A stretch of DNA of 64,000 nucleotides from Pyramidobacter sp. YE332 (lineage in GTDB: Bacteria > Synergistota > Synergistia > Synergistales > Dethiosulfovibrionaceae): the NCBI RefSeq assembly GCF_033060595.1, contig NZ_CP133038.1, positions 2,542,001 to 2,606,000 on the forward strand. The letters are read 5' to 3'. Position 1 is the stretch's first letter; the number at the start of each line of letters is the position of its first letter. Position numbers and translations under genes: made by a program. The notes beneath the pieces were generated by a model. The model searched no databases, was not told where the DNA came from, and saw nothing but the letters and a program-made list of their open reading frames with translations. Below, one piece after another: positions 18,390 to 25,951 of this stretch.

Positions 18390-19691
18390 CTACGACGGCT
18401 TGGCTGAGTCAATCTTGTTGCGCTCGTAGAGCAGGCGACACATCGTCTGATCGGCACCCGCTGTGCCTTCCTTGGCCATGCGCCCCACAAGGTGGACAGT
18501 CTCATCCGCTGTGTTGCAGACAAAACCATCGCCGCCCTTGACAAAGTGACCGTTCATCGCCATGTAGGAGCTCTCAATCGCGACGCCGGAGGACATGGAC
18601 AACTTCAGCGCACAACCATGCTTCGCACCGTCACACAAAATGCCAAACACAGAACCTACGACGTTACGTATCGCGCCATCAACTTCTTTCGTGCCACCGC
18701 CTAGCAACATCACCATGCCGCCTGCGATACCGACACTCGACGCCAGCGCGCACGCGCAGAACATTGAGAGACGACCAATCAGACTCTTCATCTGTACACA
18801 GAGCAGGAAACTCGCTGCAAGAGCGCGCATGATCTCTTCTTCCGATTTGCCAAGACTCTCCCCCATGGAAATTAACGGCATAGAACATGTGATACCGACA
18901 TTACCACTCGTTGCGCAACTCATCGTCGGATATTCAAGTCCCTGCATGCGAGCATCAGAAGCCGCCGCCGCATAGCTCTTAGCTTTCGTAATTGGGGAAG
19001 GCCACGGGATCTCGAGAATTCCGTTGCCGAAATTTTCGCCAACACCCGGCTTATACCCCTGCTCGGCGATAATCTTGTTCATTCCGATGGCCTCGCGGCA
19101 GATGCTGATTTCCTCAATCGGGACCTGTTTCGCGAAGTCAATGATCTCGCTGATTTTATAGTCAAGGATCGTGTCATGCGAACGGTCAACAACAGAATCA
19201 AAGTTCTTCTCGTACTGTCCTTCAATGAGCTTGCCGTTCAATTCGCGGAAAATGATATTCGTGTGCGTTTTGCCGACAAGCACGTGTCCTTCGCCCTTGT
19301 CTGTCGCAACCCATGCTTCAATATAGAGGCCAACGCTGTCAAAATCCCACTGAATCTTGACGTCAACGTTCGGCAGGAAGGCCTTGGCTTTTGCTGCATC
19401 GGACGGCGTCACATCCTTGAGTACTTCAAGCCCCGCCGATGAAACGCCGGCGATAGCGCCCAACGATGCGGCGATCTCAATACCACGCATGTCAATACCT
19501 GGGATACCGACGGCAACGTTCTTGATGTACGAGTCTTTGTCCATAACAATGCGAACCTTTTTCGGTTCGCCGCCTACAGTATCCTTTGCGGCAGCCGCAG
19601 CAAACGCAACAGCTACAGGTCCCGTACAGCCAAGGGCCGGTCTGACTTCCTTGTTGAGAATGGTAAGTAGAATACTTTGACGATTTACCAT
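18390..19691 (-). CDS. L-cysteine desulfidase / UPF0597 family protein (CyuA-like)
   Basis: A 433-residue protein that begins with the family's typical RQSILLTILNKEVRPALGCTGPVAVAFA and continues with GKTHTNIIF, PTMSCATSGNVGITCSMPL and GGGTKEVDGAIRN. Cysteines in these positions are the likely ligands of an Fe-S cluster. Characterised relatives break L-cysteine into pyruvate, ammonia and sulfide. The family is distantly related to the serine dehydratase alpha chain, which fits the cluster. The ATG was chosen after AAAGGGA; the frame extends further upstream without support. A divergent FadR-type regulator starts 279 bases away. Confidence 0.8.
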   Translation of the reverse strand: MVNRQSILLTILNKEVRPALGCTGPVAVAFAAAAAKDTVGGEPKKVRIVMDKDSYIKNVAVGIPGIDMRGIEIAASLGAIAGVSSAGLEVLKDVTPSDAAKAKAFLPNVDVKIQWDFDSVGLYIEAWVATDKGEGHVLVGKTHTNIIFRELNGKLIEGQYEKNFDSVVDRSHDTILDYKISEIIDFAKQVPIEEISICREAIGMNKIIAEQGYKPGVGENFGNGILEIPWPSPITKAKSYAAAASDARMQGLEYPTMSCATSGNVGITCSMPLISMGESLGKSEEEIMRALAASFLLCVQMKSLIGRLSMFCACALASSVGIAGGMVMLLGGGTKEVDGAIRNVVGSVFGILCDGAKHGCALKLSMSSGVAIESSYMAMNGHFVKGGDGFVCNTADETVHLVGRMAKEGTAGADQTMCRLLYERNKIDSAKPS

Positions 19692-19970
19692 CGACAAAAA
19701 TCCCTTTCCTATAAAATGTACAAAATTATTCAATTTGTGCTGCCACTGACACATGAAAGCTTAGGGAATATGTTCCCAGCCTTTTTGTTAGTTTGATATT
19801 AGCTCGATATTATTCTGCACAGTGATTAATAATATATTTCACAACGTTTCGATGCCTTGCGTGAGTTTTTGATGTGTGCTACGATTATAATCTACTTACA
19901 GAACGAAACAGTGCAAAAAGAGAATAATCAATAACACATTTTAAATGCAAATCTGATGGAGCGTGTTTTT

Positions 19971-20657
19971 ATGATTCGACCGCTGGAGAAAGGTACCTAT
20001 TACACTGAAATTATTGCCCAGCTGAAAAAAGAGATTGCAAACGGCACGTGGAAACTTGGCGAACGCTTGCCTGGAGAGCTCGCCCTCGCGAAGCAGTTCA
20101 ATGTGAGCCGCAGTAGCATCCGCGAGGCACTTAAAGCTCTGGCTTACGCTGGCATCGTCGAATCAAAACCCGGGCGAGGCACATTTCTACTCCACGTACT
20201 CGATGCTCCTGAAGCGGACGACTTCGACGACAGTGCTTACGCGAAGCTCATTGAAGTCCGCAAGCTTATTGAGGGACAGGCCGCGTACTGGTGCGTACAG
20301 CGCGCCACGCCACAACAGATTCAGAAACTTGAAGCTATCCTCCGCGAAGGAGAGGAGGACGGGGACGCCGCACTTAACGTGGCACATATGAAGTTCCACG
20401 CCGCGATTGCCAGGCTAGCCGACAATCCGTACCTGACGCGCATGATCGACTCACTGAACGGTGAAATCAAGCGCCAGAAAGAGGTGAATTTCAAGATGTT
20501 GCCACGAGAAGACCGCAAGGAGCACTGGAAAGTTCTTGAGGCGATCAAGTCCGGCGATCCATCTCTGGCCCGCCGCGTCATGGTGAAGCACGTCGAGGTC
20601 TTCTGGAAAAAGGGGTACAAGCACGCTCCTGCGACAGAAGAGACACAAGAACAATAA
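19971..20657 (+). CDS. GntR family regulator, FadR/FCD subfamily
   Basis: A 228-residue regulator. Residues 10-75 form a GntR winged helix (LPGELALAKQFNVSRSSIREALKAL region, then GIVESKPGRGTFL). Residues 90-215 form an all-helical FCD ligand domain with its metal-binding pattern (VRKLIEGQAAYW, MKFHAAIARLADN, KEHWKVLEAIKSGD). The ATG at 19971 has GGAG nine bases upstream; a GTT-separated earlier ATG is less likely. FCD regulators usually repress nearby catabolic genes until a small acid or amino acid binds. The likely targets are the divergent cysteine-desulfidase-family/OCD genes and the TRAP genes. Confidence 0.9.
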   Translation: MIRPLEKGTYYTEIIAQLKKEIANGTWKLGERLPGELALAKQFNVSRSSIREALKALAYAGIVESKPGRGTFLLHVLDAPEADDFDDSAYAKLIEVRKLIEGQAAYWCVQRATPQQIQKLEAILREGEEDGDAALNVAHMKFHAAIARLADNPYLTRMIDSLNGEIKRQKEVNFKMLPREDRKEHWKVLEAIKSGDPSLARRVMVKHVEVFWKKGYKHAPATEETQEQ

Positions 20658-20683
20658 ACGCACTAATCAACACGTTGTTTTCT

Positions 20684-20713
20684 AAGAGCGCGCCCTCAAT
20701 TTGAGAGCGCGCT
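20684..20713. terminator. Stem-loop between convergent gntR-type and dctP genes
   Basis: GAGCGCGCCCTCAA pairs with TTGAGAGCGCGCTT around a minimal loop, between two convergent genes. It can act in both directions. Confidence 0.65.
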
Positions 20714-20764
20714 TATTCTTATGAATCTCGATTTCATCAACAATTCAATTCAGATAAAAAGATG

Positions 20765-21751
20765 TTAGTCAACGATCGTTGCAAGGATTTCTTCATAGCC
20801 CTTCTTGCCACAGATTTGCTCAAGGACCGGAAATGTCGCCTTGCGTCCGACCTCGGAAAAGTGCTCAAGCTGTTCGGGCGTCGGACGGTAAACCTTAATG
20901 CCTTTTTCTTCAAGCTTCTTGAGATAGCTTTCAGTCTCAGGCGGGGCAACGGCCCAACGCTCAGCTTCGAAGTCCGCAGCAGCCTTGTCAAGAGTGGCAC
21001 GATCAGCATCGGACAGTCCGTCGTACAGCTCCTTGTTAATGATGAGCGGCCAACACTCAAAGTGCGTGTTGATGGGAATCTCAGCCTTCATTATGTCCTT
21101 GAAGTTCACGTAGTGGTTTTCAGCACCGGCACCGAAGATGCCCTCAACCATGCCAGTCTGAGCCGCAGTAAAGAACTCGGAGAATGGAAGTGGCGTGGCC
21201 TGAAAACCAAAGGCGTCAGCAAGCGCTTCCCACTGCTTCGTGCTCGGCACACGAACCTTCAGGTTCTTCTTCTCGGTATCAAGCGGATTGGCGACATCTT
21301 TGGTCAGAGCGATACCGCCAAAGTAAATCGGCCAATAGGCAAGGACCTTAACATTCTGTTTCTCGAGAATCTCTTCGCAGAAAGCTGTGAACTTTGCTCC
21401 CTTGCTGTAGTTCTTCTTCGCTGTCTCCCAGTCCTTGACAAGGTAAGGTTGAATGAAGGCGGACAGACGTTTGTCGACCTGCCAGCTCATGGAACCACAC
21501 TGCATCTCGACCGAGCCGAGAGAGACAAGCTCCTGCACTGTCGTGTAGTCGCCGAGAACGCTGTTCGGATAAATCTGGATATCAATGCGGCCGTCGGTGC
21601 CCTTCTTCACGTCGTCAACGAACTTATGAACCGCGATATCAATCGCTGAACCTTCGGGACGAATCGTGGCAAGCTTCCACGGCGCGGCAACTGCGGCTGT
21701 ACCCATGTAGAAAACAGCGAAAGCAGCAAACAGAACGTTCAACTTTTTCAT
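20765..21751 (-). CDS. dctP: TRAP transporter solute-binding protein (DctP family)
   Basis: A 328-residue protein with an N-terminal signal peptide (hydrophobic segment ending TAAVAA) and the DctP fold. Recognisable parts are WKLATIRPEGSAIDIAV, IDIQIYPNSVLGDYTTVQEL, KNLKVRVPSTKQWEALADAF and a Q-T-GMVEG motif. The arginine of LKVRVP usually binds the substrate carboxylate. It captures an organic acid, keto acid or amino-acid derivative in the periplasm and hands it to DctQM. The gene closes a cluster with dctM and dctQ and an opine-dehydrogenase-family gene. Confidence 0.92.
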   Translation of the reverse strand: MKKLNVLFAAFAVFYMGTAAVAAPWKLATIRPEGSAIDIAVHKFVDDVKKGTDGRIDIQIYPNSVLGDYTTVQELVSLGSVEMQCGSMSWQVDKRLSAFIQPYLVKDWETAKKNYSKGAKFTAFCEEILEKQNVKVLAYWPIYFGGIALTKDVANPLDTEKKNLKVRVPSTKQWEALADAFGFQATPLPFSEFFTAAQTGMVEGIFGAGAENHYVNFKDIMKAEIPINTHFECWPLIINKELYDGLSDADRATLDKAAADFEAERWAVAPPETESYLKKLEEKGIKVYRPTPEQLEHFSEVGRKATFPVLEQICGKKGYEEILATIVD

Positions 21752-21882
21752 GTAAAACCCTCCTCAACAAAAATAGAATATGTGCGTTACGCACGGTACA
21801 TTGAAGCCAGTAAAAATATTGGAACTGAACAGCCCGACGTTACGAGGACAAGAAAAACGTGCCTCGCGACAGTTTTATTTTT

Positions 21883-23187
21883 TTACACGTAACCAAAAAC
21901 ACGCGGGAGGAAAAGGGACAGTGCCGGCCAGTAGGTCGTAGCAAGCATGACCGGCAGGTAGCCTAGCAGGAACAGACAGACGTACGGCAGGATATCAGAA
22001 AACTCAACCTTGCCGACGCGCATGCCGAGATACAACAACGAGGCGTAAGGCGGAGTCAGGCAGCCAATGCCGAGGTTAACGCCAAAGATAGCCGCGTAAT
22101 GCACGGGGTGGATACCAATTGACATCGCCAGCGGCTGGAGCAACGGCGCCACAAGAATGATGCCTGTCGTGTCATTGACAATCATGCCAACAAAGAGCAA
22201 CAGGGCATTGATGAGGAGAAGTATTAGAAACTTGTTCTGCGTGATGCCGAAAATTGACCCCATGATGGCCTGAGGAACCTGAAGCCTAACATACGTCTGG
22301 CTCAACATCATCGAACACATAATCATGACCATGATTGTGCCCGCCGATACAGCAGAGTCCTTCGTGATTTGGAATGTATTCTTTGGTTTCAAACCCTTGT
22401 AAATCAAAAAGCCGACAGGGAAGCAGTAAACTGTAGCGACGGCCGCCGCTTCGGTTGGCGTCGTCGCGCCGGAATAGATACCGCCGAGAATAATAAGGGG
22501 CATTAGAATGGCCGGCAGAGCCTTCCAGCCTTTACTGATAATTTGGCGACGTTTCTCCTGTTTAGAAAGCGGAGGAAGAAGCTTCATATCAAGTTTGTGA
22601 CAGATAAGCATGTTGATTGCACAGAAAATGATGATTGTCAGGATTCCGGGGCCTACAGTGGACAGGAAACAGGCAAGGACGTTCGTGTTAGTAACCCAAC
22701 CGAAGATGATCATTGGCGTTGAGGGTGGGATCAGCGTGCCGAGAATCGACGAAGCTGTAATCAGCGCCGTAGCGCAAGAACGTGGATAACCTCGCTTCAC
22801 CATCTCGGGAATCAACATGCTACCCGTCGCGGCAAGACCAGTGAATGCGCTGCCGGAAATGGCGCCCATGATGCCGCAAGTAACAATCGCAACGATGCCG
22901 AGACCGCCCTTGACGCGACCAACGAAAACATCAACGAAGTCAAGCAGGTATTTTGCTATGCCTGACCCGCTCATTAGCGAGCCTGCATAGATGAACAGCG
23001 GCACACACAGCAACGACGGGCTTAAAATCTGCTGGAGCCCCCACATCATCATACCCTTCATCGAGATATCACCAAATGTAACCATGAACAACAACGCTCC
23101 GCTAAAACAAAATGCGATCGGCACGCCCAAAGACAGCAGGATCATCAGGATTAAAAGGGAAATAATCGAAAGAGTCACGCCGTCCAT
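21883..23187 (-). CDS. dctM: TRAP transporter large permease (DctM family)
   Basis: A 434-residue membrane protein with about twelve hydrophobic segments and family motifs GVPIAFCFSGALL, AISGSAFTGLAATGSMLIPEM, IPPSTPMIIFG and GCLTPPYASLLYLG. AGGAGGT lies seven bases before the ATG. Together with the small subunit it forms the sodium-driven translocation unit. The start directly follows the dctQ stop, so the two are translationally coupled. Confidence 0.93.
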   Translation of the reverse strand: MDGVTLSIISLLILMILLSLGVPIAFCFSGALLFMVTFGDISMKGMMMWGLQQILSPSLLCVPLFIYAGSLMSGSGIAKYLLDFVDVFVGRVKGGLGIVAIVTCGIMGAISGSAFTGLAATGSMLIPEMVKRGYPRSCATALITASSILGTLIPPSTPMIIFGWVTNTNVLACFLSTVGPGILTIIIFCAINMLICHKLDMKLLPPLSKQEKRRQIISKGWKALPAILMPLIILGGIYSGATTPTEAAAVATVYCFPVGFLIYKGLKPKNTFQITKDSAVSAGTIMVMIMCSMMLSQTYVRLQVPQAIMGSIFGITQNKFLILLLINALLLFVGMIVNDTTGIILVAPLLQPLAMSIGIHPVHYAAIFGVNLGIGCLTPPYASLLYLGMRVGKVEFSDILPYVCLFLLGYLPVMLATTYWPALSLFLPRVFGYV

Positions 23188-23730
23188 TTAGGCCACCTCC
23201 TGATGTTTCGGGACAAGGGCGTCCGTAGGCGTCATCCGGTACTGCTGAACGCACTCCTGCATTTCGACGATTGTGTAGAACAGCATAAGAGCAAACGCAA
23301 TGAATACCGTCACTTCATAGTAGATCATTGGGATAAATAGGATATCCGTCTTCTTACCGACGCGGAGAGCATACTTGAGGTAATCCCAGCCCCACCACGT
23401 GAGCCAGCACAGGATAACTGTCGAAGCAATAGAGGCAATGATACGAATAGCGTAAATACTACGTACCCTCTTGCAAAAGATCTCTAGTACTCTCGCAACA
23501 AGCTGCCCCTTTTCGGAAGAGGCTTTCACGGCGGCCATCAAGTACAACCATGTCGTTGGAAAGTTGTTAAGCTCTTCGATGCCCATAAGCGGCGAGCGCA
23601 GAACATATCTCATAACAACCTGGACAAACATGAGCGCCGTAACCGCGAGCAGAGCGATGACAATAACCGCATCAATGACATGGTCAAGCCCACGAATCCA
23701 TTTTGCTCGAACAATTGTCATACTTTTCAT
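23188..23730 (-). CDS. dctQ: TRAP transporter small permease (DctQ family)
   Basis: A 180-residue protein with four hydrophobic helices (VIDAVIVIALLAVTALMFVQ, the second near PTTWLYLMAAV, then two more) and the DctQ-type GIEELNNF segment. AAGGAGGGG precedes the ATG. It ends immediately before the dctM start. Confidence 0.9.
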   Translation of the reverse strand: MKSMTIVRAKWIRGLDHVIDAVIVIALLAVTALMFVQVVMRYVLRSPLMGIEELNNFPTTWLYLMAAVKASSEKGQLVARVLEIFCKRVRSIYAIRIIASIASTVILCWLTWWGWDYLKYALRVGKKTDILFIPMIYYEVTVFIAFALMLFYTIVEMQECVQQYRMTPTDALVPKHQEVA

Positions 23731-23942
23731 GTTTCCCCTCCTTATGTCGTGAACGCTCTTCTATTTTTAAGCCCATGAAAGTCGCAACAGGATAGAATAA
23801 TGGACACAAAACCACTGAGCTGCAAAAATGACGAAACCCAAAATATATGTTTTCCGACGCCCACATGCTTCCTCAAGTACCATGCGCTTGAATTGAAAAA
23901 CTATTTCAGACTTGAAACAAGTGCAGAACCTACAGAATTAGC

Positions 23943-25031
23943 CTATGTCAGCATATTGATGATTTCGTCGATAGACTTGTCGGCAATGCCTATAGACTCG
24001 AGCGTTGTGCCTTGATGCCAGTAATCGGTACCATGCAGCTGCGAACAGAAGTTAACAATCAACTCCGCCCTCGGTGACCTCGTTCCTGCCTTGCGCGCGA
24101 TGCAGGCGATCGGCATGATGACCCCCGGCACGTCTTCTGTAATATAACGGCTACGAACGCTCTGACCAACGAGATCAGAATACGGCGTCTCAGGGCTGTG
24201 CACATACTCGAAAATATTCTTGCTGCTATTGTTGCCGTAGTACATCTTCATCAGCTCAAGAAAACCATCAAGCTTAAAACCGCAGGCCGCACCAATTGCG
24301 ACACGTTCCTTGTCCAGTTCGTGCATTTGCTCGCTGATGAGTGGCGTGATCCCGTCGATGTAGTGACGCCATGTGTCACCGCGCTGCTCAATCGCACCCC
24401 AGTTCAGAATCACGGGATACGGATGCATTGTAAAATTGATGTTGGACATGTCGAGTGCAAGGATGTGATCGGCCTTCTTGTACTTGACGTATCCGGCAAA
24501 TGCAGAGTTCAGGATGTCAAGTATTTCCGGGGCCGCTGAAGCCGGCGACGTAGCGAGGTAGATAGCCGTCTTGCGCTTGTTGATGTTTACCTTGTCAACA
24601 GCACAAATGCGGCAGGCGTAGGGCTGAGTCTCTACCGTAGAAATCGAGATTCGAGCCTTGCAGCCCATTTTGCTCATCATCGTCTTGAGACGGTACGCAC
24701 CGAAGTTGCCCGGCACGATGACGATATGCTGACCGTCCTTGAGGAACGGAATCATCTTTTCAAAGATAGGCCCGTGAGCGAACGAGGGTACGTTCACAAC
24801 GACAATCGAAGCGCCATCCATAGCTTCTTTGATATCGCGCGTCACAGCGTGAAGGTGTCCTGTGACCTGAATGTCTCCGACGAGGGAAATCGTTTTTTTC
24901 TCGTGTAGTGTCGGGAAATCCGGCACATTATCAAGCGGCTCCCACATGACAATCGGATAACCAGCGGCGCTAATCTGAGCGCACCATGCACGTGCCCCGT
25001 TGCCGCTGCCAAGCATTGCAAATCTCAACAT
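23943..25031 (-). CDS. NAD(P)-dependent octopine/nopaline dehydrogenase family protein (copy 2)
   Basis: A 362-residue protein with Rossmann motif FAMLGSGNGARAWCAQI and the C-terminal opine domain (MHPYPVILNWGAIEQ, WRHYIDGITPLIS, SRYITEDVPGVIMPIA). The start follows GAGGAGG at seven bases; an upstream TTG is possible but poorer. It is clearly homologous to copy 1 at 6.4 kb but far diverged, so this is not a recent duplication. It is the first gene of a likely operon with dctQMP, 212 bases upstream of dctQ. The TRAP system therefore probably imports the opine-like substrate or exchanges its keto-acid product. Confidence 0.85.
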   Translation of the reverse strand: MLRFAMLGSGNGARAWCAQISAAGYPIVMWEPLDNVPDFPTLHEKKTISLVGDIQVTGHLHAVTRDIKEAMDGASIVVVNVPSFAHGPIFEKMIPFLKDGQHIVIVPGNFGAYRLKTMMSKMGCKARISISTVETQPYACRICAVDKVNINKRKTAIYLATSPASAAPEILDILNSAFAGYVKYKKADHILALDMSNINFTMHPYPVILNWGAIEQRGDTWRHYIDGITPLISEQMHELDKERVAIGAACGFKLDGFLELMKMYYGNNSSKNIFEYVHSPETPYSDLVGQSVRSRYITEDVPGVIMPIACIARKAGTRSPRAELIVNFCSQLHGTDYWHQGTTLESIGIADKSIDEIINMLT

Positions 25032-25154
25032 ATCCAATCCTCCTCGCTAAAAATATAGAACAAACTGCCATGCGACTACAAAACGCCGAGAATCACAGGA
25101 ACATGGCTGCCGTAAGTCATGTTCTTTGAGAAGTCGCGGCCTATAAAAGTTATT

Positions 25155-25197
25155 TATGCCGTGATATTGTCTGACAGTCAGACAATATCACGGCATA
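25155..25197. promoter_or_regulatory. Perfect 43-base palindrome upstream of the opine-dehydrogenase/TRAP operon
   Basis: Two 21-base arms (starting TATGCCGTGATATTGTCTGA) mirror each other around a single A at 25176. It lies about 125 bases upstream of the operon start. The inner TTGTCTGACAGTCAGACAA has the look of a dimeric repressor site, and a FadR-type regulator is encoded nearby. It could instead be a terminator-like hairpin. Confidence 0.5.
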
Positions 25198-25534
25198 CGT
25201 TCTTTGTCAAGAAAAGATTTTCATGCATTGTAATTATCTTCAATAAAAAGGCGCACCTCAAAAGTTCTCTTCAATACTAACGCCTAATATTGTTTCTTGG
25301 CAAAACAAGCTAATATTACCGCAGCTTATAACATGTCTAAATTGATCTAAAATGGCTTAAAACATGAAAATTACTGAGAACAAAAAAGCGAAAATTAAAC
25401 TGGCATACAAGAACAATTGATATAAAAGGACCAAGTTAAGACTGAAAAAAAATCAGCTACCCAGAGATGCATCAGACCAAGAAGGGCGCCCCGTGACATT
25501 TCGGCATGAAAGCCCATCGTCCGTTGACGCTGAG

Positions 25535-25594
25535 ACGTCAAGAACAAGAGAGGGCGAAGTCCGTACGGACTTCGCCCTCTCTTGTTCTTGACGT
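25535..25594. terminator. Perfect 60-base palindrome with no loop
   Basis: Thirty bases starting ACGTCAAGAACAAGAGAGGG are followed at once by their exact reverse complement, then TTTTC. In RNA this makes a very strong hairpin. It stands about 150 bases past the copA stop and could terminate copA transcription or block transcription from the other side. DNA cruciform formation is also possible. The remaining gap between 25038 and 25741 is AT-rich and shows no gene. Confidence 0.6.
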
Positions 25595-25741
25595 TTTCTT
25601 AAGACGCAGAAGCCCGAAGCGGTGACAGGCAGCGTTTTCGTTCCTCAGGCCGCTGGAGAGTACGCCAGACATGGCCAGATCGCAATGCCCCAAGTTCATC
25701 GAGATCCGGCCATTTTTTATCCGTTCTTTTTTGTGAAAAGT

Positions 25742-25951
25742 TCACTTCACCGCGGTAACGGCGTAGTCCTGGTCCTCGACGGCTTTTTTCAACACGGCGT
25801 CGGGGACGTCCTTGCTCAGCGTGACGACGGCGGTGCCTTTTTCGTGGCTGACTTCGGCGGAGGCGACGCCTTCCACGGCTTCCAGGGCCTTTTTGACGCG
25901 GGCTTCGCAGTGTCCGCACATCATGCCTTCAACGTTCAGTGTCTTGGTCAT
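25742..25951 (-). CDS. Possible internally initiated CopZ-like chaperone (69 aa) from the 3' end of copA
   Basis: Within the copA frame an ATG follows AAAAGGAG at nine bases. Translation from it gives a complete free-standing HMA domain (MTKTLNVEGMMCGHC, ending DYAVTAVK), the exact size of a CopZ chaperone. The linker just before it (KENGP) is short and charged. The same mRNA could therefore yield both a pump with a tethered chaperone and a free chaperone. No direct evidence of use exists in sequence beyond the ribosome site. Confidence 0.45.
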   Translation of the reverse strand: MTKTLNVEGMMCGHCEARVKKALEAVEGVASAEVSHEKGTAVVTLSKDVPDAVLKKAVEDQDYAVTAVK

